This document shows positions 27,949 through 38,506 of a stretch of DNA of 64,000 nt, one piece after another. The notes under the pieces were generated by a model. That model was given only the letters and a program-made list of their open reading frames with translations, searched no databases and had not been told where the DNA came from. This stretch comes from Vibrio mytili (GTDB lineage: Bacteria; Pseudomonadota; Gammaproteobacteria; Enterobacterales; Vibrionaceae), in assembly GCF_000830505.1 (NCBI RefSeq), contig NZ_JXOK01000037.1, forward strand, positions 1 to 64,000, read 5' to 3'. Every line of letters begins with the position of its first letter. Position 1 is the stretch's first letter. A program made the position numbers and the translations under genes.

Positions 27949-28691
27949 CTAGCGTTTTGGCTGTGCATCAATGCACTGACCGTTCACCTCGGTCACGCTT
28001 GGGTCCATGAGATGCAGGTACAGTGGCATTATGTCCTGCGGTGTTTTTAGCGTGTTTGCGTCTTCGCCTGGATAGGCTTTTTCACGCATGCGAGTACGGG
28101 TTGCACCAGGGTTTATAGCGTTCACGCGTATTGGTGTATCGCTTAATTCATCCGCGAGCACTTGCATCATTCCTTCCACGGCAAATTTTGAAATAGCGTA
28201 TGGGCCCCAAAAGGCACGACCAGAGTGGCCCACGGTAGAAGAGGTAAAGACAATACGCCCCGCTTCTGACTTACGAAGGCTCGGCAACAGCGCTTGTGTC
28301 ATCAAAACTTCCGCTTTTACGTTGATTTGCATGAGGTCGTCAAAATCTTCTTCATTGATTTGTTCAAACGGACACAACGTACTCAGGACCCCAGCGTTAT
28401 GCAGTAGTCCATCAAGCGTCCAAATTGGCTTTCAATGGTCTCGGCCATATCGATGTAGTGTTGTTTGGTTGCCCCTTTTAAATCAAGAGGGATGATCGCA
28501 GGCAGTGGGTAGCCAGCGGACTCGATCTCATCGTAGATGGATTCGAGGTTTGCAACGTTTCTGCCTAATAGAATGACGGTTGCACCGTGTTTGGCGTACG
28601 AAAGTGCAGCTTGACGACCGATGCCATTGCCTGCACCAGTAACGAGAATGACTTTATCTTTTAAGGCATCTGCGGAAACGGAGTAGTTCAC
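27949..28691 (-). CDS. yciK: YciK, SDR-family oxidoreductase (frame break)
   Basis: A short-chain dehydrogenase of the YciK family, 247 residues once joined. Seen: cofactor motif VTGAGNGIGRQAA (TGx3GxG), TSSTVG with the catalytic Ser, YAISKFA with the YxxxK pair, and INPGATRTRM. The frame breaks at about 28413: the minus strand CGCTTGATGG should read CGCTTGGATGG, which restores FGRLDGLLHNAGVL. One base is missing in a GG pair. The substrate is unknown. It is divergent from sohB, 262 bases away, an arrangement shared with other gammaproteobacteria. Confidence 0.88.
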
Positions 28692-28953
28692 GGTGTTAAA
28701 TCCTTATTATTATCTGAGGGCCCACGTAGTTGACGCTAAAAAACGTCCTTTTCTCAATGGTAAATTTTGGTAATCGCGACAAGATGGTTACAATACACCA
28801 ATTCATGTGTTATACCAATGCCAGAACTTTCGTTAGTTATGTTATTCGAACGCTATCAATCAGAACAAGTGGTTACAATACTTGTTGCCTTCTCGGTGGT
28901 ATTTCTGCGTAACATATTGGCGTAAATCCTGATCTGGAATATAGGAGCTTTCG

Positions 28954-30015
28954 TTGGAATTTTTATTAGATTACGGTCTTTTCTTGGCCAAAATTATCAC
29001 TTTTGTTGCCGCGATCATTGTGTTGTTGATTATTGCTAAATCGGCAGGTGGAAAATCAGGCACGGCGAAAGGCGAGCTCGAAATCATGAACTTGTCTGAA
29101 CAACACAAACAATCCGTTGAGCAACTCGAACATCATTTACATGATGATGCGTTTATCAAAGCACGTGATAAAGCGGTAAAGAAAGAAGAAAAAGAAAAAA
29201 GCAAAGCTCGCGAAAAAGAAATCAAACAAGCGAACAAAGAAGGGACGCTAGACAGCAAGCGTGAACCGCATTTATTCGTTCTAGACTTCAAAGGCAGCAT
29301 TGACGCGAAAGAAGTGAACTCTCTACGAGAAGAAATCACCGCTATTTTAGCTGTCGCTCGAGAAGGGGACGAAGTCTTACTTCGCTTAGAATCTGGCGGA
29401 GGCATGGTTCACGGTTACGGATTGGCTTCTTCACAATTGGATCGCATTAAAGCCGCGGGTTTACCACTCACCATCGCCGTGGACAAAGTGGCAGCGAGTG
29501 GCGGTTACATGATGGCTTGTGTGGCGGATAAAGTGGTATCTGCACCATTTGCGATTGTCGGTTCTATTGGTGTTATTGCCCAAATTCCTAACTTCAACAA
29601 GTTATTGAAGAAGCATGATATCGAATATGAACAAATGACCGCTGGTGAATACAAGCGCACCTTAACTATGTTTGGCGAAAACACCGATAAAGCCCGTGAC
29701 AAGTTCAAACAAGAGTTAGAAGAAACACATGGTTTATTTAAAGATTTTATTCGTGAACGCCGTCCAACCTTAGACCTGGATAAAGTCGCGACAGGAGAGC
29801 ACTGGTTTGGTACTCAAGCTAAAGAACTCGGTTTGGTGGATGAAATCAGTACTTCCGACGATCTTGTCGTCGCAGCATGCAAAGATAAAACAGTGTTAGC
29901 GGTGCATTATGTCCAGAAGAAAAAACTGGCAGACAAACTTACAGGCGTGGCAGGTAAAGTCGTAGATGGCGTTATTCTAAAATTGGCAGAGCGTGGCCAA
30001 AAGCCGATTGTCTAA
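28954..30015 (+). CDS. sohB: SohB, inner-membrane S49-family protease
   Basis: A 353-residue signal-peptide-peptidase-like serine protease with one N-terminal membrane segment (residues about 8-28), a highly charged Lys/Glu linker (about 60-100), and the S49 peptidase core. The nucleophile is the Ser in VAASGGYMMAC near residue 188. The partner lysine is likely in the AGEYKRTLTMFGEN region. The start is a TTG at 28954 with a strong TAGGAGC ribosome site; no better-placed ATG exists. It is divergent from yciK, and a terminator follows. Confidence 0.92.
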   Translation: MEFLLDYGLFLAKIITFVAAIIVLLIIAKSAGGKSGTAKGELEIMNLSEQHKQSVEQLEHHLHDDAFIKARDKAVKKEEKEKSKAREKEIKQANKEGTLDSKREPHLFVLDFKGSIDAKEVNSLREEITAILAVAREGDEVLLRLESGGGMVHGYGLASSQLDRIKAAGLPLTIAVDKVAASGGYMMACVADKVVSAPFAIVGSIGVIAQIPNFNKLLKKHDIEYEQMTAGEYKRTLTMFGENTDKARDKFKQELEETHGLFKDFIRERRPTLDLDKVATGEHWFGTQAKELGLVDEISTSDDLVVAACKDKTVLAVHYVQKKKLADKLTGVAGKVVDGVILKLAERGQKPIV

Positions 30016-30103
30016 AAAGTCTAACCACATGCTGCAATAAACAAAACGCGATAACGCACTTGTTTGTAACACACTTGTTTGTTGCATAGAACGTCAATGA
30101 AGA

Positions 30104-30137
30104 AAGCGGTGATAGTGACAACTCTCACCGTTTTTTT
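30104..30137 (+). terminator. Rho-independent terminator after sohB
   Basis: An imperfect hairpin CGGTGA-t-AGT / ACT-c-TCACCG followed by seven T's. A 13-base direct repeat (CACTTGTTTGT...) lies just before it at about 30055-30083. Confidence 0.8.
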
Positions 30138-30285
30138 ATTCTTGAAGCAAAATCGTTTGTGAATTGAGTTGCTTATCTTTATGTAATGGATTGCATTATA
30201 TTTTCCCTCGCTCCAAAAGCCAAATATGCGTATAATGCGCGCCTCGAAAACCGAATAAATTGCTAAAAAATAGGTGGAGAAGAAC

Positions 30286-30966
30286 ATGTCCTCTCAAACT
30301 CCGGTGGTAACCGTAGATGGACCTAGTGGTGCAGGTAAAGGCACACTGTGTATGCTGTTGGCGAAGAAGCTGGGTTTCCATCTTCTTGATTCCGGTGCAA
30401 TTTATCGTGTACTTGCATTGGCGGCGATTCACCATGGCGTTGATACAGAGTCTGAAGATGCACTTGTCCCACTGGCAACTCACCTAGATGTACAGTTTGT
30501 CGCTGAAGGCGACTTGGTGAAGGTGATTCTAGAAGGCGAAGATGTTTCGGGTGAGCTTCGTAAAGAAGAAACAGGGATGGCGGCCTCAAAAGTTGCTGCT
30601 TTACCGCGTGTTCGTGAAGCATTATTGCGTCGTCAGCGTGCATTCGAAAGTGCTCCTGGCTTGGTGGCTGATGGGCGTGATATGGGCACTGTCGTTTTCA
30701 CTCATGCACAAGCAAAAATCTTCCTCGATGCAAGTGCGGAAGAGCGGGCAAATAGACGCCTGAAACAGTTGCAAAATAAAGGCTTAAATGTTAGATTTGC
30801 GGACCTTTTAAGCGAGATCCAAGAGCGTGACGATCGAGATCGTAACCGCCCAGTGGCGCCATTACGCCCTGCTGAGGATGCGCTCGTGCTTGATTCTACG
30901 TCGATGACTATCGACGAAGTGGTCGAAAAGGCACTACAATATATTGAATCGAAGCTGGCTGAGTAA
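30286..30966 (+). CDS. cmk: Cytidylate kinase
   Basis: A 226-residue NMP kinase phosphorylating CMP and dCMP. P-loop GPSGAGKGT lies near residue 12, LDSGAIYR near 36, the CMP-specific insert in the middle, and [12 protein letters not shown] with the DGRDxGT motif. I chose ATG 30286, which follows GGTGGAG by six bases, over the in-frame GTG at 30274. It precedes rpsA in the conserved cmk-rpsA-ihfB order. Confidence 0.97.
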   Translation: MSSQTPVVTVDGPSGAGKGTLCMLLAKKLGFHLLDSGAIYRVLALAAIHHGVDTESEDALVPLATHLDVQFVAEGDLVKVILEGEDVSGELRKEETGMAASKVAALPRVREALLRRQRAFESAPGLVADGRDMGTVVFTHAQAKIFLDASAEERANRRLKQLQNKGLNVRFADLLSEIQERDDRDRNRPVAPLRPAEDALVLDSTSMTIDEVVEKALQYIESKLAE

Positions 30967-31075
30967 TTTACTGGGCTAAGCTAAGAGCGTCGGTCGCAAG
31001 GATGATGACTGGCGAATTTAATAACCCCATGCGGTAGGATACCCGTGGACGTTTAATTTATTGAAGATTAAATAA

Positions 31076-32746
31076 ATGACTGAATCTTTTGCTCAACTCT
31101 TTGAAGAGTTTCTAAACGAAACTGAATTCCAACAAGGCAGCATCGTTAAAGGTACTGTAGTAGCTATCGAGAACGGTTTTGTTCTTGTTGATGCTGGTCT
31201 TAAGTCTGAATCTGCTATCCCTGCTGAACAGTTCAAGAACGCTGCTGGCGAACTTGAAATTGAAGTAGGTGCTGAAGTAGACGTAGCTCTAGACGCTGTT
31301 GAAGATGGTTTCGGTGAAACTCAACTTTCTCGTGAGAAAGCTAAGCGTCACGAAGCTTGGATCGTTCTTGAGAAAGCTTACGAAGAAGCTGAAACTGTTG
31401 TTGGTATCATCAACGGTAAAGTTAAAGGCGGTTTCACTGTTGAACTAAACGGTATCCGTGCTTTCCTTCCTGGCTCTCTAGTAGACGTTCGTCCAATCCG
31501 TGACACTGCTCACCTAGAAAACAAAGAGCTAGAGTTCAAAGTTATCAAACTTGACCAAAAGCGTAACAACGTAGTTGTTTCACGTCGTGCTGTTATCGAA
31601 TCTGAAAACAGTGTTGAGCGTGACGAGCTTCTAGAAACTCTACAAGAAGGTTCTGAAGTTAAAGGTATCGTTAAGAACCTTACTGACTACGGTGCGTTCG
31701 TTGACCTAGGTGGCGTTGACGGTCTTCTACATATCACAGATATGGCTTGGAAGCGCGTTAAGCACCCATCTGAAATCGTTAACGTTGGTGACGAGATCCA
31801 AGTTAAAGTTCTTAAGTTCGACCGTGAGCGTACTCGCGTATCACTAGGTCTTAAGCAACTAGGCGAAGATCCATGGGTAGCAATCGCTAAGCGTTACCCA
31901 GAAGGTCACAAACTAACTGGTCGCGTAACAAACCTAACTGACTACGGCTGCTTCGTTGAAATCGAAGAAGGCGTTGAAGGTCTAGTTCACGTTTCAGAAA
32001 TGGATTGGACTAACAAGAACATCCACCCATCTAAAGTTGTTAATGTTGGCGACGAAGTTGAGGTTATGGTTCTTGAAATCGACGAAGAGCGTCGTCGTAT
32101 CTCTCTAGGTCTGAAACAGTGTAAAGCTAACCCATGGCAGTCATTCGCTGAAGCACAAGCTAAAGGCGACAAAGTTACTGGTAAGATCAAGTCTATCACT
32201 GACTTCGGTATCTTTATCGGTCTAGAAGGCGGCATCGACGGTCTAGTTCACCTATCTGACATTTCTTGGAATGTTGCTGGCGAAGAAGCTGTACGTGAGT
32301 ACAAGAAAGGCGACGAGATCTCTGCAGTTGTTCTAGCAGTAGACGCAGAGCGTGAGCGTATCTCTCTAGGCGTTAAGCAAATGGAAAACGACCCATTCAA
32401 TGCTTACGTTGCTGACAACAAGAAAGGTACTCTAGTTAACGCTACTGTAACTGCTGTTGACGCTAAAGGTGCTACTGTTGAAATCGCAGAAGGCGTTGAA
32501 GGTTACATCCGTGCTTCTGAAGTATCTCGCGACCGCGTAGAAGATGCTTCTCTAATCGTAAGCGCTGGTGATGTTGTTGAAGCTAAGTTCACAGGTGTAG
32601 ACCGTAAGAACCGCGTAATCAACCTATCTATCAAAGCTAAAGACGAAGCTGAAGAGCAAGAAGCAATGGCATCTATCAACAAGCAAGATGACAATGCATT
32701 CGGTAACGCAATGGCTGACGCTTTCAAAGCAGCTAAAGGCGAATAA
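31076..32746 (+). CDS. rpsA: 30S ribosomal protein S1
   Basis: A 556-residue protein made of six S1 (OB-fold) repeats, each ending in the familiar ISLGLKQ or similar element, with [18 protein letters not shown] as a clear example. It binds mRNA leaders and docks them on the small subunit. Codon use is strongly biased (many GTT, CTA, GCT, CGT), unlike the neighbours, as expected for a highly expressed gene. The roughly 110-base leader between cmk and rpsA contains several short inverted repeats. S1 represses its own translation in enterobacteria through a leader structure, which may apply here. Confidence 0.98.
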   Translation: MTESFAQLFEEFLNETEFQQGSIVKGTVVAIENGFVLVDAGLKSESAIPAEQFKNAAGELEIEVGAEVDVALDAVEDGFGETQLSREKAKRHEAWIVLEKAYEEAETVVGIINGKVKGGFTVELNGIRAFLPGSLVDVRPIRDTAHLENKELEFKVIKLDQKRNNVVVSRRAVIESENSVERDELLETLQEGSEVKGIVKNLTDYGAFVDLGGVDGLLHITDMAWKRVKHPSEIVNVGDEIQVKVLKFDRERTRVSLGLKQLGEDPWVAIAKRYPEGHKLTGRVTNLTDYGCFVEIEEGVEGLVHVSEMDWTNKNIHPSKVVNVGDEVEVMVLEIDEERRRISLGLKQCKANPWQSFAEAQAKGDKVTGKIKSITDFGIFIGLEGGIDGLVHLSDISWNVAGEEAVREYKKGDEISAVVLAVDAERERISLGVKQMENDPFNAYVADNKKGTLVNATVTAVDAKGATVEIAEGVEGYIRASEVSRDRVEDASLIVSAGDVVEAKFTGVDRKNRVINLSIKAKDEAEEQEAMASINKQDDNAFGNAMADAFKAAKGE

Positions 32747-32761
32747 TATACTCGCTTAAGC

Positions 32762-32788
32762 AAAAAAGGAGCCGCAAGGCTCCTTTTT
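32762..32788 (+). terminator. Rho-independent terminator after rpsA
   Basis: Stem AAAAAAGGAGCC / GGCTCCTTTTTT around a GCAA tetraloop, 16 bases after the stop. Confidence 0.95.
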
Positions 32789-32948
32789 TATGTTTAAACC
32801 TAATAAAAGTAGTAATACTAATTCTTCTAAAAAGACATTTCTGAATTGCACATTTTGTGTAAAACTTGTCTAGAATAGATAGCAAGTGTTTGTTGGAATT
32901 AGTATTACTTACTATAATGGGTAATAAAGATACTCAAAGAGGGCAACT

Positions 32949-33230
32949 ATGACTAAGTCTGAACTGATTGAAAGACTCTGCGCTGAGCAAACACATTTAT
33001 CAGCGAAAGAGGTGGAAGATGCTGTAAAGGATATTTTAGAGCATATGGCTTCTACGCTAGAAAGCGGAGACCGTATTGAAATCCGTGGCTTTGGTAGTTT
33101 TTCTCTTCATTACCGTGAGCCTCGCGTGGGTCGTAACCCTAAAACAGGCGATAAAGTGGAGCTAGAAGGCAAATACGTTCCTCATTTCAAACCAGGTAAA
33201 GAGCTTCGTGAACGTGTAAATTTAGGCTAG
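32949..33230 (+). CDS. ihfB: Integration host factor subunit beta
   Basis: A 93-residue HU/IHF-family DNA-bending protein. It has [21 protein letters not shown], the DNA-inserting arm with its Arg-Asn-Pro tip, and the C-terminal [13 protein letters not shown]. It forms the IHF heterodimer with IhfA. Its own promoter likely lies in the 200-base gap after the rpsA terminator, and a GAGGGCAACT ribosome site precedes the ATG. Confidence 0.98.
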   Translation: MTKSELIERLCAEQTHLSAKEVEDAVKDILEHMASTLESGDRIEIRGFGSFSLHYREPRVGRNPKTGDKVELEGKYVPHFKPGKELRERVNLG

Positions 33231-33248
33231 CGTGCTCTCACTTACTTT

Positions 33249-33281
33249 AAAAGCGGCATACTTTAAGTGTGCCGCTTTTTT
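33249..33281 (+). terminator. Rho-independent terminator after ihfB
   Basis: Stem AAAGCGGCATAC / GTGTGCCGCTTT (one wobble pair) followed by T's. Confidence 0.92.
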
Positions 33282-33524
33282 GTAGGTACTCTCCAGTTAT
33301 TTACTCGATTTGAATTAACCTAAAGCTTTGTACTAAACCTAACTTACGCATATTCAGTATGGCAAAGACGTCTAGACATACAAAAGCATCGACGAGGCGT
33401 AAATCACAACGACAAACTGAACGCCTAAAGGTTACTTAAGTATCGATTATTGTTAATATACATGGTCTGAAGAAACGTTTTCCTGCATAATCTGACCGAC
33501 TTACTCCTAAAAGGGTGATGTAAA

Positions 33525-33815
33525 ATGAAAATTATAAAAATCGTTGTTATTTTAGCTCTCTTCTTAATTGCGCTGGCTTTAGGTTCACAAAACCAAGAAG
33601 TTGTCGTCTTCAACTATCTTCTTGCTAAAGGTGAATTCCATCTATCGACTTTGCTTGGCGTAGTCTTCGTATTGGGCTTTGGTCTTGCATGGGCAATTTT
33701 TGCCAGTGTGCATTTAAAAACCCAACTGCAAGTTCGACGCTTGAAAAAGAAGCTAAAAAAATATGAGCCTACGACAGAGAAAGCTGACACGCCTACCGTC
33801 GAGAAAAAGGCATAA
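33525..33815 (+). CDS. lapA: LapA (YciS), LPS assembly protein A
   Basis: A 96-residue inner membrane protein with two membrane segments (about 3-20 and 40-62) and a Lys-rich C-terminal cytoplasmic tail. It is the DUF1049/LapA family. It works with LapB in controlling LpxC levels and LPS synthesis. It ends 18 bases before lapB and the pair is one operon, as in other gammaproteobacteria. Confidence 0.92.
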   Translation: MKIIKIVVILALFLIALALGSQNQEVVVFNYLLAKGEFHLSTLLGVVFVLGFGLAWAIFASVHLKTQLQVRRLKKKLKKYEPTTEKADTPTVEKKA

Positions 33816-33833
33816 GGGAAAGGCTTAAATTTA

Positions 33834-35008
33834 ATGCTTGAATTACTCTTCTTGTTGTTACCTATAGCTGCCGCATACGGTTGGTATATGGGACATCGTA
33901 GTGCGCAACAAGACAAGCAGAAACAATCTCATCAAATATCTCGTCAATATATGACGGGTCTTAATCTGCTGCTCTCCGACCAGTCAGATAAAGCCGTTGA
34001 CCATTTTATTGAGTTGCTCCAAGTTGACAACGAAACGATAGACACCCACTTAGCCTTGGGTAATCTGTTTCGTTCGAGAGGAGAGGTGGATCGTGCCATT
34101 CGGATTCACCAAAACCTCATTTCCCGTTCCGGTTTGACGCTCGACCAGAAAAACCTCGCACTGCAGCAATTAGCGAAAGACTATATGGTCTCAGGTTTCT
34201 TGGACCGTGCGGAGAAAATCTTTGAACAACTTGTAGAAGAGCCGGACCACAAAGAAAGTGCCCTCCAACAGCTAGTGACGATATACCAGCAAACGCGCGA
34301 ATGGGAAAACGCCATTCACTATGCATCGGAGCTAGCGAAGTTGGGTCACAAACGTAAAAGAATGCATGCTAATATTGCCCACTTTTGGTGTGAAATTGCG
34401 ATGCTGGACCAAGCTGAAGGACAGACAAACAAAGCGATTCAGCACTTTAAAAAAGCATTGTCGGAAGATCCTAAGTGTGTCAGGGCAAGTATCTCTCTTG
34501 GGCGTATGTATTTGGAGTCTGAGGACTATAAACAGACTATTAAGTATCTGACAGGTGTACTAGAGCAAGACAAAGACTTTGTGAGCGATGTACTGCCTAC
34601 GATTGCCGAGTGTTACCATCACCTTGGCCAAGAAGAAGAGCTGGTCGAATTTTTACGCGCATGTATCGATAAGAAAGCAGGGGTTTCCGCAGAATTGATG
34701 TTGGCACAATTAGTTGCTCATCATGAAAGCGTTGGGGCCGCACAAGAACTGTTGACCAAACAGCTACTGAAAAATCCAACTATGAAGGGTTTTTATCGCT
34801 TGATTGATTACCATATCGCTGAAGCAGAAGATGGTCGTGCGAAGGACAGTCTGTCTACGTTGCAAGCGATGGTTGGTGAACAGCTAAAGGTAAAACCACA
34901 CTATCGATGCAGAAAATGTGGTTTTTCGACCCATTCCCTTTATTGGCATTGCCCTTCCTGCAAAGGGTGGGGAACCATCAAACCAATCCGCGGATTGATG
35001 GTGAATGA
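33834..35008 (+). CDS. lapB: LapB (YciM), LPS assembly TPR protein (frame break at C-terminus)
   Basis: An N-terminal membrane anchor (residues about 1-20) is followed by some nine TPR repeats and a C-terminal rubredoxin-like domain with the cysteine pairs CRKC and CPSC. LapB brings LpxC to FtsH for degradation. As written, the frame runs on to 35051 through a terminator hairpin with a nonsense tail. Adding one G at 34997 (GGATTGATGG to GGATTGGATGG) gives the family ending IKPIRGLDGE and a stop at 35006-35008, 391 residues in all. This is another -1 shift in a GG pair. Confidence 0.92.
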
Positions 35009-35013
35009 TTTTT

Positions 35014-35049
35014 ATGCAGCTGGCAGTTTTTTGTCCGCTGCATTTTTTT
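35014..35049 (+). terminator. Rho-independent terminator after lapB
   Basis: Stem ATGCAGC / GCTGCAT with a partly paired 16-base loop and seven T's. It starts six bases after the repaired lapB stop, a normal spacing that supports the repair. Confidence 0.75.
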
Positions 35050-35126
35050 AGCTCTTTATTTAGCTAGAACTAATTATTTAACTAGAACCGATGACTGAAC
35101 AAGAATCGAAATATTTAGGAGATGAA

Positions 35127-35828
35127 ATGATCGACCAAAAAGTTATTGTCGCACTGGATTATGATAACCAAGCAGACGCACTTGCGTTTGTAGATCGAAT
35201 TGATCCTGCGTCATGCCGTTTAAAAGTCGGCAAAGAGATGTTTACGCTATTTGGTCCTGATTTCGTACGTGAACTTCACAAACGTGGTTTTTCTGTATTT
35301 TTGGATTTGAAATTTCACGACATTCCAAATACATGTTCAAAAGCAGTTCGTGCTGCCGCTGAACTTGGCGTATGGATGGTCAACGTTCATGCCAGCGGTG
35401 GCGAGCGCATGATGACTGCGTCTCGTGAGATTCTCGAACCATATGGTAAAGATCGTCCTTTACTGATTGCCGTTACAGTTCTGACCAGCATGGAACAAAG
35501 TGACCTAGCAGGAATTGGGTTGAATGTAGCGCCTCAAGAGCAGGTGATTCGCCTAGCGACGTTAACTAAAAACGCTGGTCTTGATGGTGTCGTATGCTCA
35601 GCACAAGAGTCTTCGTTATTAAAGGGAGAGCTTGGTAACGAATTTAAGTTGATTACACCAGGGATTCGTCCCGTTGGCGCAGAACAAGGTGATCAACGTC
35701 GTATAATGACTCCGGTAGAGGCGATTCAATCGGGTTCCGATTACCTTGTTATTGGCCGTCCTATCACTCAAGCCAGCGACCCTGCTGCTGTATTAACGTC
35801 AATCAACGAGAGCCTAGCGAATCTATAA
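35127..35828 (+). CDS. pyrF: Orotidine 5'-phosphate decarboxylase
   Basis: A 233-residue TIM-barrel enzyme converting OMP to UMP. It has VALDYDN at the start, the catalytic [12 protein letters not shown] (Asp-x-Lys-x-x-Asp), and the closing [11 protein letters not shown] phosphate-binding loop. The frame is open from ATG 35091, but ATG 35127 has TTTAGGAGAT upstream and gives the family length, so I use it. A terminator follows. Confidence 0.96.
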   Translation: MIDQKVIVALDYDNQADALAFVDRIDPASCRLKVGKEMFTLFGPDFVRELHKRGFSVFLDLKFHDIPNTCSKAVRAAAELGVWMVNVHASGGERMMTASREILEPYGKDRPLLIAVTVLTSMEQSDLAGIGLNVAPQEQVIRLATLTKNAGLDGVVCSAQESSLLKGELGNEFKLITPGIRPVGAEQGDQRRIMTPVEAIQSGSDYLVIGRPITQASDPAAVLTSINESLANL

Positions 35829-35860
35829 GCTACGATAAGCTTACCGTTGAAGAATATTGG

Positions 35861-35893
35861 GAAAGGTGGAGTATTCGTGCTTCACCTTTTTTT
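35861..35893 (+). terminator. Rho-independent terminator after pyrF
   Basis: Stem AAAGGTGGAG / CTTCACCTTT (one wobble pair) followed by T's. Confidence 0.88.
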
Positions 35894-36280
35894 ATATCAA
35901 ATTCTGTTTCTTACTTTGAATTAACTGTAGCCATTGAATAGATGGAGGAAGTGCTCTACGGAAAATAGATCAAAGTGCAGTATATAGAACTGTTTAGATC
36001 ACATTTAAGTAACATAATTCGCTATGTATCGAGTAAATTGCAACCGTGTGTTATCGATGCCTTGTGCTAAAAATCGCAAGATAATACTATGAAGTTGATG
36101 CATTCACAGCGCTCTAAGGTCTAGGATGATCTGGTGAAAATCACTGACATTGATATAAAAGTTGGCAGGAAGTCACTTTATATTAAGTCTCAACTACTTT
36201 TGGTCGGCGTACCTTTTTTGTCGACTTCACACCAGTTTCCTTGCTTCGATCTTAGATCGCAAAAATAACAAGGAAGAAAC
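35894..36280. other. Intergenic region before binding-protein gene
   Basis: About 390 bases with no credible gene. It contains the promoter of the following solute-binding protein and an AAGGAAGAA ribosome site at its end. No recognisable operator. Confidence 0.5.
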
Positions 36281-38119
36281 ATGACGAAAACTTTGCCATT
36301 CTCAGTGCTTGCTGCACTGGTCTCTGCGAGCTTTAACTTAAGTGCGGCAGAATTACCTGCTGACATCGAATGGATTTCGAATAACAACGAACCGCTGTTT
36401 GCTTCTGAAGAAGCGGTGCGTGGCGGCACATTCCGTACCTATATACAAAGCTTTCCACAAACATTGCGCAGCGTTGGGCCTGATGCGAACTCGGGCTTAA
36501 GACAATACTTAATGGATGGCGCACCCAAAATGGCTCAACGTCATCCAAATACAGGGAAGTGGATTCCTCAGCTTGCTAAGTCATGGGCATTTGGTGACGA
36601 TCACAAAACGGTTTACTTCAAACTTGATGACACGGCCAAATGGTCGGATGGTGAGGCAATTACTGCCGATGACTATGTCTTTATGATGAAGTATTACACC
36701 TCAAAAGACATCATCGACCCGTGGTACAACGACTTTTTCACTAGCAGTATCGTAAGCGTAGAAAAGATCGATGACTACACAATTCGAGTCAACCTAGCTG
36801 TCGAGCAAAGTAATGACTCACTTATGGTTATGATCAATATGCCGAGCAATGGCTTTCAGCCACGTCCCGAACACTTTTTTGAAGGTGAGAAAGATGAAAA
36901 CAATGATGGCATGCCAGATAATTTCGTTCGCAAATTCAACTTTAAAGCCGAACCAACAGCAGCTCCCTACTTTTTAGATAAAATCAAAAAAGGCAAAAGC
37001 GTCACGTTTAAGCACGTTGGTGAAGATTGGTGGGGATATAATAACCGTTATTACAAAAATCGTTACAACGTCGACAAAGTACGCATTACGGTGATTCGTG
37101 ACCCTGATATTGCGATGAAACACTTCGAAAAAGGTAACCTAGACTACTTCGAAATGGTGTTGCCGCATTTCTGGCATGATAAGACCAATAGTGATGCCTA
37201 TAAAAAGGGTTATATCCAGAAGTATTGGGGTTACAACCAAGCCGCTCAAGGTGCTGGCGGTTTATGGATGAATACCGCTATGCCAATGTTGGACAACCTT
37301 GAAGTGCGTAAAGGCATTATGCTTGCCACTGATTTTGACGGCATGATTGAAAATATCATGCGTGGAGACTACTCGCGCAAGCCGCATGGACTCGGCTTTG
37401 GGCACGGCGAATATGATGACCCCAATAATACACCACCGAAATTTGATGCTGCTGAGGCAGTAAAGCATTTCGAAAAAGCGGGGTTTGATAAAGTTGGTCC
37501 GGACGGTATTCGTGTCAATGATAAAGGGCAACGGTTAAGTTTTGCTATTACTTATGCATACAACTCTTGGACTCCCCGTATCGCTTATTTAAAAGAGCAG
37601 GCTAAATTAGCAGGGTTAGAGTTTACGCTTAACTTGGTAGATGGCTCTTCGGCATTTAAGTACATACTCGAAAAGAAACACCAGCTTGCTTTCTTGAATA
37701 TGGGATCAGGAGAAATTCCTTCCTATTGGGAATATTTCCATTCGGATAACGCAAACAAGCCTCAAACGAACGCACATACTAACTACAGCAGCCCAGAGCT
37801 CGACAAGTTGATTGAAGCGTATGATTCTGAATTTGATCAGCAAAAGCGTTACGAATTATCTCATCAAATCCAACACTACGTGGCGGAAGCAAATCTCATC
37901 GTCCCGGGTTATATGGTTCCGTACTCACGAGTCGCTTACTGGCGCTGGGTAAAAATACCTAAAGATGGAATGACAAAAGCGACCGAGTGGATACTTCACC
38001 CAATGGATATTGGTAACTTCTGGATAGATACAGAAGTAAAGAAGGAAACAGAAAAAGCAATGAAAAATGGCGAGAGTTTTCCGGAAGTGACGATCGTTGA
38101 TGATCGCTTTAAACTGTAA
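36281..38119 (+). CDS. Family 5 extracellular solute-binding protein (YejA-like), orphan
   Basis: A 612-residue periplasmic protein with a signal peptide of about 22 residues ending NLSAA. It has the family 5 (DppA/OppA/YejA) layout, including LAKSWAFGDDHKTVYFKLDD and AKWSDGEAITADDYVFMM. It should bind peptides or related compounds for an ABC importer. No permease or ATPase gene accompanies it in this window, and a terminator follows, so it either shares a permease encoded elsewhere or acts as a stand-alone sensor. The substrate is not readable from sequence. Confidence 0.9.
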   Translation: MTKTLPFSVLAALVSASFNLSAAELPADIEWISNNNEPLFASEEAVRGGTFRTYIQSFPQTLRSVGPDANSGLRQYLMDGAPKMAQRHPNTGKWIPQLAKSWAFGDDHKTVYFKLDDTAKWSDGEAITADDYVFMMKYYTSKDIIDPWYNDFFTSSIVSVEKIDDYTIRVNLAVEQSNDSLMVMINMPSNGFQPRPEHFFEGEKDENNDGMPDNFVRKFNFKAEPTAAPYFLDKIKKGKSVTFKHVGEDWWGYNNRYYKNRYNVDKVRITVIRDPDIAMKHFEKGNLDYFEMVLPHFWHDKTNSDAYKKGYIQKYWGYNQAAQGAGGLWMNTAMPMLDNLEVRKGIMLATDFDGMIENIMRGDYSRKPHGLGFGHGEYDDPNNTPPKFDAAEAVKHFEKAGFDKVGPDGIRVNDKGQRLSFAITYAYNSWTPRIAYLKEQAKLAGLEFTLNLVDGSSAFKYILEKKHQLAFLNMGSGEIPSYWEYFHSDNANKPQTNAHTNYSSPELDKLIEAYDSEFDQQKRYELSHQIQHYVAEANLIVPGYMVPYSRVAYWRWVKIPKDGMTKATEWILHPMDIGNFWIDTEVKKETEKAMKNGESFPEVTIVDDRFKL

Positions 38120-38165
38120 TTCGATTTTTTAACGATAGCTAAAAGCCTTAGCCTTAAAGTTAAAT

Positions 38166-38208
38166 GCTCCCTCAATAGTTAGACAATTAATTATTGGGGG
38201 GCTTTTTT
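38166..38208 (+). terminator. Rho-independent terminator after binding-protein gene
   Basis: A long imperfect hairpin (GCTCCCTCAATA / TATTGGGGGGC, with wobble pairs and one bulge) ending in six T's. Confidence 0.75.
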
Positions 38209-38506
38209 GACTCGACACTCATGTTTCGCCTATACGCGATCAAATTAATTCATTTATTATATGAATGAGTCGTTAACCCTGCGTGACATAGTTTTACGCA
38301 TTACTTTTTAGCAATAAAATCACTGCTATTCTGAGCTCGTATCACCCCTGACTCCAACCGTAAAATGCTTATTGTTAGTTCCTATGTTACAGTAGAATTA
38401 TGTTCATTTTCGTGCTGGAAATTATTTTAAATTGGGCGTAAAGTTAATGAGTTATACGTTCTAATTGATTCTTTATAATATTGCATGATTACCACGGATA
38501 GGTTTT
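38209..38506. other. Intergenic region before envelope-sugar operon
   Basis: About 300 AT-rich bases without a gene, presumably holding the promoter of the four-gene operon that follows (a TATAAT-like TTATAATATT lies near 38473). No operator identified. Confidence 0.45.

Noticed and set aside
28730..28912. Plus-strand 60-residue open frame upstream of sohB
   Set aside because: Lies in the divergent promoter region of yciK and sohB and shows no protein-like pattern.
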